Notes: generated from the letters alone by a model not told the origin. Counted from the first letter of the stretch, positions 32,354-39,060 are shown. The stretch is 45,516 bases of DNA from a virus (IMGVR_UViG_3300020171_000054:1-45516), one strand, 5' to 3'. A program made the numbers and translations.

Positions 32354-32568
32354 GCCCCCTGAATACTATCGAGAATCTGATCTCGTGTTGTTTTCGGAAG
32401 AAAGTGCGCCAAGATAATGATCCCAAGGCCGATCACTTCTACCCCTAAATCGCGCCGTTGAAAGGCATATGATTCTTTTGGCAGGACACACATCTCATTA
32501 ATGAGAACGGCTTGATCATGCACCATTCTCGCTATCTTCTTCTCTATCGCTTGATGAAATCTATCCAT
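32350..32568 (-). CDS. 72-residue hypothetical protein
   Basis: Reads MDRFHQAIEKKIARMVHDQA then LGVEVIGLGIIILAHFLPK, with a helical front and a hydrophobic stretch of about 11 residues, too short for a certain membrane span. The ATG overlaps the previous stop as TGATG. Unknown function. Confidence 0.65.
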   Translation of the reverse strand: MDRFHQAIEKKIARMVHDQAVLINEMCVLPKESYAFQRRDLGVEVIGLGIIILAHFLPKTTRDQILDSIQGA

Positions 32569-32834
32569 CAGAACAACTCCACTTGGCCGACAACGACTGG
32601 CGGCAGAGACTTGACGATGCGGTAGAAGAACTGATGCCCCACTTGCCGCATCTCAACCCTCTCGCCAGGTGGCAGCTGATGTCTCACCTCAGACACCCGT
32701 GTTGAAACGGCTGTCGTCTTCGCGGCATCCTGTAGCTCCCATCCGCCAATCCATCCACCGTGTGCGGCGCACAATGTTCTGTATACGCGAGCGGCGGCGG
32801 TTATGCTGTCTTCTGCGATTGATCCGGTATGCAC
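32568..32834 (-). CDS. winged-helix DNA-binding protein
   Basis: An 88-residue protein starting at a GTG with GGAGGAACC upstream; a longer frame from 32915 lacks a site. It has HGGWIGGWELQDAAKTTAVS, TRVSEVRHQLPPGERVEM, then RQVGHQFFYRIV, the helix-turn-helix and wing of a common phage regulator family. It overlaps the upstream gene by 34 bases in another frame. Confidence 0.68.
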   Translation of the reverse strand: MHTGSIAEDSITAAARVYRTLCAAHGGWIGGWELQDAAKTTAVSTRVSEVRHQLPPGERVEMRQVGHQFFYRIVKSLPPVVVGQVELF

Positions 32835-33061
32835 GGTTCCTCCTCGGACAGCATGGCTATAGCAGCTTCGTATTTCTCGATCATGTCTACTGCCGACATT
32901 GTTGGTTCGTCCCACATCATCAGCAGGGCATCTCTCACTGGCATCAGCTCCGCGGCGATGCGCTCATCAATCCTCTGTGTGTCGTATTCTGGGTCTAGTA
33001 GCCCGTGCTGTATAACGCCCATAGACTCAAGCATCTCTCGAATCTCTCTCGCTATCTTCAT
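32801..33061 (-). CDS. 86-residue helical protein
   Basis: Reads MKIAREIREMLESMGVIQHG then RIDERIAAELMPVRDALLMM, almost entirely helical and acidic. The ATG follows AAGGAGGAAGG. No family. It overlaps the 33027-33224 gene by 35 bases. Confidence 0.68.
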   Translation of the reverse strand: MKIAREIREMLESMGVIQHGLLDPEYDTQRIDERIAAELMPVRDALLMMWDEPTMSAVDMIEKYEAAIAMLSEEEPCIPDQSQKTA

Positions 33062-33224
33062 CCTTCCTCCTTCTCCGCGGCCTCAATCCGACACGCTGGA
33101 AATACCACAATAGCTGAGCGCCGATCAATTCCACCCATTCGTCGCCAGACGCAATGATGGTATCGATCGCCATGTCTCCGTCATCCCATCGTGCGTTACC
33201 GTAAGTTGCCTCTTTATAGTCCAC
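33027..33224 (-). CDS. 65-residue hypothetical protein
   Basis: GTG start after GAGGAGGAACT. It has an acidic front (VDYKEATYGNARWDDGDMAI) and a strongly basic tail (RPRRRRKDEDSERDSRDA), a composition common in nucleic-acid-binding accessory proteins. The 115-base gap before it (33225-33339) holds only a dubious 24-residue frame. Confidence 0.58.
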   Translation of the reverse strand: MDYKEATYGNARWDDGDMAIDTIIASGDEWVELIGAQLLWYFQRVGLRPRRRRKDEDSERDSRDA

Positions 33225-33339
33225 AGTTCCTCCTCAGTTGCAGCTGACAGGGTTGGCATCCTGCCGTCTTACGGTCGCCCTAAGGTGGTTGATGATCGTT
33301 GGCGACTCTGCTCGCGTCGCAGAACGCAGCCGCATAGCT

Positions 33340-33780
33340 TCATTTCGTCCGCCGCTCTATTTCGCTCGCCCAGGCGCCAATGGCATTAAGCATATTCATC
33401 GTCAATCGCGCCAGATCGCCGCTTGCCTGCTTGGTGGGTTCTTGGCCGCTATCTTGCCACAAATCGATCCCAGGCCCCCCTGGCTTCGTCTCAGAGCTTT
33501 CCAGGGCGATCATGTCTAGCGTTGACGGCCAGCGTTCGCCTGTTACCGCGTCCTTCACCTTGCCCGGAGTGGCGTCGAAGATCACTCGTTCGCCAATCAT
33601 CGAGTGAACGTCGCATTGGATCTCGCCTTCTTCAGTCTTCATCCCGGCGTAGCGTTTGTTCCACAGGTTGAAGCTGGATTCCCCCTTCTTGTCTGTGTCA
33701 ATCACAACGCGCCAGTATAGTTTCCCCCCCGTCTTTGCCGCGTTGTCGTATACGCGTAGAAGAGTGCCGTGATAAACCAT
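33340..33780 (-). CDS. hypothetical protein of the ERF operon
   Basis: A 146-residue protein. The first 80 residues are beta-rich (HGTLLRVYDNAAKTGGKLYW, RVVIDTDKKGESSFNLWNKR, IGERVIFDATPGKVKDA), which could be an OB-like fold such as a single-strand-binding protein. The rest has a short helical C-terminus (DLARLTMNMLNAIGAWASEI). It begins TGATG on the preceding 35-residue gene. An SSB-like role is only a guess from its place near ERF. Confidence 0.65.
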   Translation of the reverse strand: MVYHGTLLRVYDNAAKTGGKLYWRVVIDTDKKGESSFNLWNKRYAGMKTEEGEIQCDVHSMIGERVIFDATPGKVKDAVTGERWPSTLDMIALESSETKPGGPGIDLWQDSGQEPTKQASGDLARLTMNMLNAIGAWASEIERRTK

Positions 33781-33887
33781 CAGTCCACCTCCGCCGCACA
33801 GTCGGGGCAGTATAGATGCCCGCCAATCTCGGTAGCGGGATCGTTGTTGTCAGTACACCATCGGTCGCAGTTCCAGCAGCTATACAT
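33780..33887 (-). CDS. 35-residue zinc-ribbon micro-protein
   Basis: Reads MYSCWNCDRWCTDNNDPATE then IGGHLYCPDCAAEVD: CxxC and CxxC, spaced 27 residues apart, a one-metal ribbon. Start and stop both overlap neighbours as TGATG. It is below common gene-calling lengths. Confidence 0.62.
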   Translation of the reverse strand: MYSCWNCDRWCTDNNDPATEIGGHLYCPDCAAEVD

Positions 33888-34030
33888 CACTCCTCCTTAA
33901 AATCGTGTTCGCCGCCAGCGGAACAGTTATTCGCTGATGGGCTTACAGTAGCCCCGGCGTCCTGTAGCATCGCGAGAAGCATCAGACTTTTCAGAGATTC
34001 GCCACACTTGTTGCAGTTCGTATCTAACAT
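33887..34030 (-). CDS. 47-residue CxxC protein
   Basis: Reads MLDTNCNKCGESLKSLMLLA then MLQDAGATVSPSANNCSAGG and EHDFKEE. One CxxC pair near the front plus a later Cys and His could hold zinc. The stop and start overlap neighbours by one or two bases, so it is part of the ERF operon. Confidence 0.62.
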   Translation of the reverse strand: MLDTNCNKCGESLKSLMLLAMLQDAGATVSPSANNCSAGGEHDFKEE

Positions 34031-34725
34031 CACGCCTCCCTTCCATCTTGCTTGATGAGGTCGCGCAGCTTGACGCAGTTCACCAAAGAGAGCGGCAAGC
34101 CCATTGCAACGCCTTTCGATTCTGCGTACACCTCAACCTCATTCCACGTCATGCCAGCCATCGAGCAATGTCCGAAGAACTGGCGCAGTTCCTTCACACC
34201 ACGCTTCCCTCTGAGCGTCGCGACAATCGGAAGTGCTTGCTGATATGCAACCGGCGGTTCCTTATCCCCGAATGGATCTTCGGCATCCAACATCTTCTCT
34301 GCTGGCTCTCGATCCGTCCTGCTATCCGCCTCTGGGTCATCCCCCCACGAGATAAAGAATGCATTTGCTACCAGATACTTGGCCGCTGCTGTGTTCCCTT
34401 TCATCACCGCCTTATCGCCAGAATCCATGCCGCTCCCAAGTCCCTCGGCATGAAGCGAATCAGTGCCATCCGTGAAATCCATTGACAGTTTGACAACCGC
34501 AAGAACCTTGGGCCCTTTCTCAGAGGGTATCACTTCGTGGCTCACAAGCTCAGCATGGCTCTGGACGGCAATGCCGCGACTGCTGAGTGCTGCATTTACC
34601 TTCTTCAAGATGGCCTCAGCTGATGCGTAGCGGTACTTATGGAAATCATTCACTGAGTCCTTCTGTACGTAGCCAACCTCGGCCATCACCTCGGCCATCT
34701 TTTGCACGAGAGTCTTGTCGCTCAT
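34030..34725 (-). CDS. erf: ERF-family single-strand annealing protein
   Basis: A 231-residue protein. The N-terminal 140 residues match the ERF recombinase family: AEVGYVQKDSVNDFHKYRYA, SAEAILKKVNAALSSRGIAV, then LGSGMDSGDKAVMKGNTAAA and KYLVANAFFISWGDDPEAD. ERF proteins form rings that anneal complementary strands for recombination and genome circularisation. The C-terminal part is variable. It overlaps the upstream gene by four bases (ATGA). Confidence 0.88.
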   Translation of the reverse strand: MSDKTLVQKMAEVMAEVGYVQKDSVNDFHKYRYASAEAILKKVNAALSSRGIAVQSHAELVSHEVIPSEKGPKVLAVVKLSMDFTDGTDSLHAEGLGSGMDSGDKAVMKGNTAAAKYLVANAFFISWGDDPEADSRTDREPAEKMLDAEDPFGDKEPPVAYQQALPIVATLRGKRGVKELRQFFGHCSMAGMTWNEVEVYAESKGVAMGLPLSLVNCVKLRDLIKQDGREA

Positions 34726-34901
34726 TCTGCCTCCTCAAGTGCAAACCATGACAGCGTTGAGATCTCGCATAGAACGTCAAGATCCTCGAACGTAACAACA
34801 ACCCTCGCTTGGCTGCCGACGATCTCTTGCACGGTCCCTAGCTTCTCCAAGAGCGTCAGCTTCGTTCCTTCGCTCATGTCTTTCCGCGTATATCGCTTCA
34901 T
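34722..34901 (-). CDS. 59-residue hypothetical protein
   Basis: Starts MKRYTRKDMSEGTKLTLLEK (ATG after AAGGAGGAAGGA; longer frame lacks a site). The second half has a strand (SQARVVVTFEDLDVLCEIST). No family known. It lies between the 74-residue gene and ERF. Confidence 0.65.
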   Translation of the reverse strand: MKRYTRKDMSEGTKLTLLEKLGTVQEIVGSQARVVVTFEDLDVLCEISTLSWFALEEAE

Positions 34902-34915
34902 TCCTTCCTCCTTGT

Positions 34916-35140
34916 CTACCAAAGATCTGTATTCGCTACGCTCGCTGCCTTCTCCCTCTCGCACTCTTCGGCCCACGCCGCGTCGTCATCCGCAACCAGC
35001 TGCGCGATCTCCAGCGCCTCTCGCTTGTCAGGTGCACGCAGAAACTGGAAGTCGGCCTCGATTGAGTAGCCTTGGATGCGGTTGTAGTACACTGCCAGCC
35101 CGTTCGCTAGGTGGTACTTGAGTTCGTGGTAGGGTTGCAT
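34916..35140 (-). CDS. 74-residue hypothetical protein
   Basis: Reads MQPYHELKYHLANGLAVYYN then RAPDKREALEIAQLVADDDA, with an acidic helical end. The ATG follows AAGGAGGAGCG. No recognised domain; an early-operon protein. Confidence 0.65.
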   Translation of the reverse strand: MQPYHELKYHLANGLAVYYNRIQGYSIEADFQFLRAPDKREALEIAQLVADDDAAWAEECEREKAASVANTDLW

Positions 35141-35149
35141 CGCTCCTCC

Positions 35150-35329
35150 TTATTTGACGATCCGTCCCAAAACTCTCTCAAAGGCCATCAGAGAGCGGTT
35201 TGATGGCTTGTAGACATCCCGCTCGACGCAAGAGACATGCACGACGGTGTAGTGCATCGTGTCTGCCAGCTTCTGCTGCGTCAGCCCTTTCGCTAGTCGC
35301 GCCTCTTTGATTCGTTGTCCGATTGTCAT
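35150..35329 (-). CDS. XRE-family helix-turn-helix regulator
   Basis: A 59-residue protein starting MTIGQRIKEARLAKGLTQQK; the ATG overlaps the stop of the preceding 33-residue gene (ATGA) and GAGGAGGACG precedes. It is just one HTH_3 domain (LTQQKLADTMHYTVVHVSCV, ERDVYKPS), close to the minimal size. It is the second gene behind the early promoter, so autoregulation is likely. A TTGTACAA palindrome lies upstream of that promoter. Confidence 0.82.
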   Translation of the reverse strand: MTIGQRIKEARLAKGLTQQKLADTMHYTVVHVSCVERDVYKPSNRSLMAFERVLGRIVK

Positions 35330-35427
35330 TCGTCCTCCTCCTCGATTTCGTATCGCTCGCGCATGTTGTTCGCGAGGATTGATCGCTGTGTCGCCGTCAT
35401 CGCCTCGGTGTGGATGATGCGGTTCAT
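35326..35427 (-). CDS. 33-residue acidic protein, first early gene
   Basis: Reads MNRIIHTEAMTATQRSILAN then NMRERYEIEEEDE. AAGGAGGGAACG sits before the ATG, and it is the first frame after the early promoter at 35455-35482. It overlaps the XRE gene by four bases. Function unknown. Confidence 0.65.
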   Translation of the reverse strand: MNRIIHTEAMTATQRSILANNMRERYEIEEEDE

Positions 35428-35454
35428 CGTTCCCTCCTTGTGTCGCATAAAAGT

Positions 35455-35482
35455 AGTATAACAAACCAATGCGAGAAGTCAA
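35455..35482 (-). promoter_or_regulatory. strong sigma70-type early promoter
   Basis: The minus strand reads TTGACT, 16 bases, then TATACT, 28 bases ahead of the first early ATG. A TTGTACAA palindrome lies just upstream at 35496-35503, a possible operator. It follows a terminator hairpin and starts the long leftward transcript. Confidence 0.82.
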
Positions 35483-35515
35483 GAGGTTTGGACATTTGTA
35501 CAATCCGAAGTGAAA

Positions 35516-35539
35516 GGGGGCCAGGTGCCCCTGACCCCC
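35516..35539 (-). terminator. rho-independent terminator at end of late operon
   Basis: On the minus strand GGGGGTCAGG - GGCA - CCTGGCCCCC can form a 10-pair stem (one G-T), followed by TTTCACTT. It lies between the last late gene and the early promoter. The T tract is short, so efficiency is uncertain. Confidence 0.68.
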
Positions 35540-35596
35540 CACTACCAGCGAACTTCCCAAGGAGGTGGAAAGTGACCCATCTTATCACGTCTACCG

Positions 35597-35704
35597 TCAG
35601 TCGTCAAACACCTGTCCGCAGGCCAAACATTCCCACGTTTCCGGATCATCAAAAAGTTGCACAACCTCCTCTGATCCGCACGATGGACAGACGATGCGCT
35701 TCAT
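35597..35704 (-). CDS. 35-residue zinc-ribbon micro-protein
   Basis: Reads MKRIVCPSCGSEEVVQLFDD then PETWECLACGQVFDD, with CPSC and CLAC pairs 17 residues apart, a classic one-zinc ribbon like those in RNA polymerase partners. GGGGGAT precedes the ATG. It is the last gene before the late terminator. The 97 bases before it (35705-35801) hold no clear gene. Confidence 0.62.
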   Translation of the reverse strand: MKRIVCPSCGSEEVVQLFDDPETWECLACGQVFDD

Positions 35705-35801
35705 CTAGACATCCCCCGCACGAAGAAACAAAACACTGCCAGCCATGACACGATCAACCCTGCCGCCGCTATTCGTCTTCCAGCGGTACCAAGCGGGCGT
35801 T

Positions 35802-36653
35802 TCAACAGAGCCCCCCAGGCCCCACGTCAATGCGCCACGTCCCTTCGACAAAGAACCAGTCAATGGGCACGACGAATTCGAACACGTCGCCATCCGAATG
35901 GATCACCTGGTATAGGCCATGCTCTGCGATCCGAATGGTAATCCTGTTTTTCGAAGTCGGTGACTGTCCCGGCAGATCGAGCGTATACGTGCCATCCTGT
36001 TCAGGAAGGACAAACGCAACTTCAATCCACTCAGCACGGCCAACAGCGGTTATCGTTGCCATCTGGGATGGAGTTCCTTGCATCAAAGATTTCGGCTGAC
36101 ACGTCAAGCCAATACCCGTTGTCGCAATCCAAGTATCGACGTATCTCGCCAAATTAGCCTGTGCGGAATCACTCAGCGAACTTATTAAGCTCTCTCTTTC
36201 TCTCCAGGCGTCCATGCTATGAATCGCCATGCACGAATCCCACGGATAGCCAGTCAACGGCAAGAGCGGAATCGGTAGGCCTGAAATCAGTTCGATGGGA
36301 GCCGTCCAGCCTGGAAACCAAATGCGGATGTTCTCTGTATTGCGTTCGGCATAATCCCTAAAGATGGTGTCGCCGGCGGCCTTGAGATCGCACTTCACCG
36401 TGACTTCTGTTAGCTCGTACTTGGACGCGCTGAAGCCAGTCGGATTTCCATACTGATCTATGCCAGGACGGAAGTCCAGCCGAATCAAATCCCCAGGCTG
36501 CACATTCGCGTCATACCCCAACGGCAGTCCGTTGATCTTCGGCGCATGGATCACGCCCTCACTCCCAATTAGAAGAACTTCCGTCTCGTGGATTACAGGC
36601 ATGATGCACCCGCCCAGAGACACCAAACACAATAGCAATATCAGTCGTTTCAT
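35802..36653 (-). CDS. phage-encoded lipoprotein
   Basis: A 283-residue protein starting MKRLILLLCLVSLGGCIMPV: a short hydrophobic signal then lipobox LGGC, so Cys16 should be lipidated; +2 Ile suggests outer-membrane sorting. The ATG has GGAGGTAAC before it; a longer upstream frame is not served. The body is beta-rich (GDLIRLDFRPG, YTLDLPGQSP, NRITIRIAEHG, GTWRIDVGPGG) with few repeats. It lies in the region after the membrane proteins. It could block superinfection or act in lysis as an outer spanin-like protein; no partner is proven. Confidence 0.8.
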   Translation of the reverse strand: MKRLILLLCLVSLGGCIMPVIHETEVLLIGSEGVIHAPKINGLPLGYDANVQPGDLIRLDFRPGIDQYGNPTGFSASKYELTEVTVKCDLKAAGDTIFRDYAERNTENIRIWFPGWTAPIELISGLPIPLLPLTGYPWDSCMAIHSMDAWRERESLISSLSDSAQANLARYVDTWIATTGIGLTCQPKSLMQGTPSQMATITAVGRAEWIEVAFVLPEQDGTYTLDLPGQSPTSKNRITIRIAEHGLYQVIHSDGDVFEFVVPIDWFFVEGTWRIDVGPGGLC

Positions 36654-36662
36654 GTTACCTCC

Positions 36663-36706
36663 AAAAAAGAGAGGGGAGAGGGCTGTCTTGTCAGCAACCC
36701 TCCCCC
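36663..36706 (-). terminator. rho-independent terminator between OMP-like and lipoprotein genes
   Basis: The minus strand has GGGGGAGGGTTGCTG, a loop ACAAGA, then CAGCCCTCTCCCC followed by TCTCTTTTTT. The ribosome site of the lipoprotein begins immediately after the T run, so the lipoprotein would be made only by read-through or from a separate start. Confidence 0.75.
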
Positions 36707-36713
36707 GGCCATG

Positions 36714-36741
36714 CCTGCGCAAAGGAGGTAGAACGCGCAGG
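36714..36741 (-). promoter_or_regulatory. hairpin presenting an anti-Shine-Dalgarno loop
   Basis: A perfect 7-base inverted repeat CCTGCGC / GCGCAGG holds a 14-base loop that reads GTTCTACCTCCTTT on the minus strand. ACCTCC is exactly complementary to the lipoprotein's GGAGGT about 55 bases downstream, and to the 16S anti-site context. It sits just upstream of the terminator. Confidence 0.5.
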
Positions 36742-36772
36742 ACTTGCTCTCGCGAGCTTTCATTTCAGTAGT

Positions 36773-37279
36773 CTACCACTCCACATCGAACCCGAAGAAG
36801 AAGCTTGTCTCAAATCCAGGAATAACTCCCGGCCCAGGCAAGTTCGACACGTAGCCAAGAAGCACACCGGCATTCAGCGTAAGCACGTCGGTCACATAGC
36901 CGATGATTTCAACCCCGCCAGTCCATCCAATCAGATCGATTGCATCCGGCAACGGCGCGTAATCGACGTCCCACCCCATGGACAAAACGACATCGACATC
37001 AGACAAATAGCTGAACACTAATTCGGTATCGAGCGCCAGTAGCCCAGAGAGGATGCTGTCTGCCCAGTTGTAATCACGTGTCATGATGAAATCCCCGGCG
37101 ATAGAAAGCGGTCCCATGTCGATATATAGTGCGAGGAAATCGTAGCCGGCATACGCGCTGAACGGGTACGCCCCGCCACCGACATCCACGCTCTGCTCTG
37201 CCCCAAACTTCCAGCCGGCGAATGCAATCGCCGAAAAAGCCATCACGCCTACCAATGCTAACACTACTATTCGTTTCAT
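36773..37279 (-). CDS. outer-membrane beta-barrel-like protein with signal peptide
   Basis: A 168-residue protein. It starts with a cleavable signal (MKRIVVLALVGVMAFSA, then IAFA before GWKFG) and the mature part is made of alternating strands (AYAGYDFLALYIDMG, LSIAGDFIMTRD, TELVFSYLSDVDVVLSMG, LNAGVLLGYVSN) ending in SFFFGFDVEW, an aromatic C-terminal residue as in outer-membrane barrels. Size fits an 8-strand barrel like Ail/Lom. Phage-borne barrels are known to alter host surfaces. ATG after GGAGGGGTAAC. Position after lysis-like membrane genes. Barrel reading is inference from pattern. Confidence 0.72.
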   Translation of the reverse strand: MKRIVVLALVGVMAFSAIAFAGWKFGAEQSVDVGGGAYPFSAYAGYDFLALYIDMGPLSIAGDFIMTRDYNWADSILSGLLALDTELVFSYLSDVDVVLSMGWDVDYAPLPDAIDLIGWTGGVEIIGYVTDVLTLNAGVLLGYVSNLPGPGVIPGFETSFFFGFDVEW

Positions 37280-37280
37280 G

Positions 37281-37538
37281 TTACCCCTCCAGTTGTTCGA
37301 TTATATTCTCAGCCAGTATGTCCAATACGTCAGACAGCACACTCGCCAGATCGTCGTCCCATGTTGGTACTGTATTTGCTCCGTATGCCTCCAGCTTGCT
37401 AACTATCTTTGAAAGCTCAGCGTGTACATCTTGAACCTTCTCAGCAGTCGTGCCATCTCCATTGGCTGTCTTCCATATCCTCAGTGCGCCGAATCCGGCA
37501 GCAATAGCAAGGCTGATAGCCGACATTATGGTCTTCAA
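37281..37538 (-). CDS. small protein with N-terminal membrane anchor
   Basis: An 85-residue protein from a TTG start (GGGAG eight bases upstream); an ATG four codons on is the alternative. The first span SAISLAIAAGFGALRIWK is hydrophobic, then a helical acidic stretch (EKVQDVHAELSKIVSKLEAY). The shape resembles holin or i-spanin-like proteins. It sits with the other membrane proteins after Tal. Confidence 0.6.
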   Translation of the reverse strand: MKTIMSAISLAIAAGFGALRIWKTANGDGTTAEKVQDVHAELSKIVSKLEAYGANTVPTWDDDLASVLSDVLDILAENIIEQLEG

Positions 37539-37553
37539 AATATCAACTCCCTT

Positions 37554-38078
37554 TCAAGTTTTTAGCCATGCCCAAGATTTCCCTCTAGCGATATGTGATA
37601 TATTCGATCGATCTACTCCGAATTTCTTAGCTATGAATTTCTGAGACTTCTTTCCTAATAATGATCTGATAACTATAACGTCATCTTCTGTAAGTTTAGA
37701 TAGATTGCTGTCTGATCCTCTTACAGGTTTATGTAGCCCAGTCCTAAATGCGTGTAGTTGATTCTCTGATGGAATTAGATACTCTAAATTTTCAACGCGA
37801 TTGTTTATTTTATTTCCGTCGATATGATTCACCTGTTTCCCGATAGGACATTCACCAAGAAACGCTCTAGCAACTAGCCTGTGACATAAATGGTCAGGTG
37901 CGCTGTCATCTTTATTCAACCATACCCTTGCATAGCCAGTAGAATGAATGTTCGGTTTCAGGATTCGTCCAACGAATGTACTCTTATAGGCTTTAATCCT
38001 TCTAACTCGGCCTCGATCACTAACATCATAGATTCCTTCAAACCCTAAAATTGGTAGCCATCGTTCCTTGTCGCTCAT
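37554..38078 (-). CDS. HNH homing endonuclease (NUMOD4-HNH-HTH)
   Basis: A 174-residue protein: NUMOD4-like WLPILGFEGIYDVSDRGRVR, then an HNH core with LCHRLVARAFLGECPIGKQV, NHIDGNKINNRVENLEYL, and a C-terminal helix-turn-helix (SKLTEDDVIVIRSLL, QKFIAKKFGVDRSNISHIAR). DNA is clearly more AT-rich than its neighbours, which suggests insertion. It lies in the middle of the lysis and envelope genes and has its own likely promoter. Confidence 0.85.
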   Translation of the reverse strand: MSDKERWLPILGFEGIYDVSDRGRVRRIKAYKSTFVGRILKPNIHSTGYARVWLNKDDSAPDHLCHRLVARAFLGECPIGKQVNHIDGNKINNRVENLEYLIPSENQLHAFRTGLHKPVRGSDSNLSKLTEDDVIVIRSLLGKKSQKFIAKKFGVDRSNISHIARGKSWAWLKT

Positions 38079-38105
38079 GTTCCCCCTTTTGAAATCCTAG
38101 CCATC

Positions 38106-38134
38106 AATGTAGCACAGATCGGATGATTGAACAA
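38106..38134 (-). promoter_or_regulatory. possible promoter for the HNH gene
   Basis: TTGTTC, 17 bases, then TACATT with an extended TGC just before it, on the minus strand. A TTGACT at 38134-38139 overlaps but gives poor spacing. A modest match. Confidence 0.45.
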
Positions 38135-38145
38135 GTCAAACCACC

Positions 38146-38451
38146 TCACTTTTCACGATAGAGGGATTGGTACATCAGCCATGCCGCAAAGAGAAACACC
38201 ATCCTGAATGCCAGAGCAACCGGGCCCCAGACGAACGATTGCCATCCTTCAAGAGAATATCGCACGAGAACATGGAAGAAGACAAACACGCCATACATCC
38301 CGATGAAAGCCCCGGATATACACAGCGACAGCGACACATTAGAGTGCGACGTGCGCCATACCTGGGAAGCACGATAGGCGACGGCCCCCTGAAGAAGGAT
38401 CGCAATCGCATAACAGATCAAACCTATCACATCTATCGCGTATTGGCTCAT
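38146..38451 (-). CDS. multi-pass membrane protein, possible holin
   Basis: A 101-residue protein with about three membrane spans (IDVIGLICYAIAILLQGAVA, SLSLCISGAFIGMYGVFVFF, VWGPVALAFRMVFLFAAWLM) and a short charged end (YREK). Starts one base after the preceding gene. Its place after the tail-tip and next to another small membrane protein is typical of a holin or antiholin. No conclusive motif. Confidence 0.62.
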   Translation of the reverse strand: MSQYAIDVIGLICYAIAILLQGAVAYRASQVWRTSHSNVSLSLCISGAFIGMYGVFVFFHVLVRYSLEGWQSFVWGPVALAFRMVFLFAAWLMYQSLYREK

Positions 38452-38452
38452 G

Positions 38453-38692
38453 TTATTTTCCTAGGTTGTTCACCTGTCTCCGTATGTGTTCCATCGTCTC
38501 TGTGCGCCTTTCTCGTTGAGCCACAGCAAGCTCATCAATAGATCGCATCAGACCAGTCATGGCGATTGCGTTTTTCTCAACGGCCTCCGTTACTCTCTCG
38601 GTTACCTTAGAGTGCCGTTCCCATACCTTGCCAAGCAACACAATCAGCCCCGCCGCTATACCAACCGCCCCACCCTGGATGATTAGCTCCAC
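38453..38692 (-). CDS. small membrane protein with coiled-coil tail, holin/XhlA-like
   Basis: A 79-residue protein from GTG: IIQGGAVGIAAGLIVLLGKV is one N-terminal span, then a charged helix (RHSKVTERVTEAVEKNAIAM and ERRTETMEHIRRQVNNLGK). This layout resembles BhlA/XhlA-type holin accessory proteins. The ribosome site is weak (GAGGGCGG). It is followed closely by the multi-pass protein. Confidence 0.62.
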   Translation of the reverse strand: MELIIQGGAVGIAAGLIVLLGKVWERHSKVTERVTEAVEKNAIAMTGLMRSIDELAVAQRERRTETMEHIRRQVNNLGK

Positions 38693-38721
38693 ATTCCACC
38701 GCCCTCTATTCGTCGATTATA

Positions 38722-39051
38722 CTATGATTGGTCCCCGTCGAAAACTCTCTCAAGATTCCACTTCGCCCAATTGCCGCCCCAGACCGGATGACGGTTATCA
38801 TCAATCACGGTCCCTTTCAGTAGCTTCTCATCCTCACGTGAGATCTCAAACGTCGTCTCATTCGCGCCGATAGCTCGATCAATATCCAAAGCGAGATTCA
38901 TCACTCGCATGTAGCTGCCCCCGCTTGCTGCCAGAGGGACGATTCTCGTGATGAGCTCGCCGATAGTCATCGGGTGGCCATCGACCATTGGGACATCAGT
39001 CCCCCGCAGGATCTCGATTTGCTGCCCGATGTTCAACGTCCGTTTGTTCAT
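38722..39051 (-). CDS. hypothetical protein after Tal
   Basis: A 109-residue protein. It has NIGQQIEILRGTDVPMVDGH, MTIGELITRIVPLAA, DIDRAIGANETTFEISREDE and KLLKGTVIDD. This ordering (short beta hairpin, helix with D, 'F.is.ee...lk..v') is seen in small phage proteins of unknown use located before lysis genes. The ATG follows GGAGACAAAC. No enzyme motif is visible. Confidence 0.62.
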   Translation of the reverse strand: MNKRTLNIGQQIEILRGTDVPMVDGHPMTIGELITRIVPLAASGGSYMRVMNLALDIDRAIGANETTFEISREDEKLLKGTVIDDNRHPVWGGNWAKWNLERVFDGDQS

Positions 39052-39060
39052 GTTTGTCTC

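Noticed and set aside
33269-33343. 24-residue frame after the 33340-33780 gene
   Set aside because: Overlaps the stop as ATGA but has a poor sequence and no family. Not enough to call.
35705-35893. 62-residue frame near the lipoprotein end
   Set aside because: Starts inside the lipoprotein gene in another frame with no ribosome site; it seems to be a shadow.
36721-36734. Plus-strand ribosome site AAAGGAGGT as the start of a rightward gene
   Set aside because: No start codon follows at a suitable distance, and the sequence is better explained as the hairpin loop on the minus strand.
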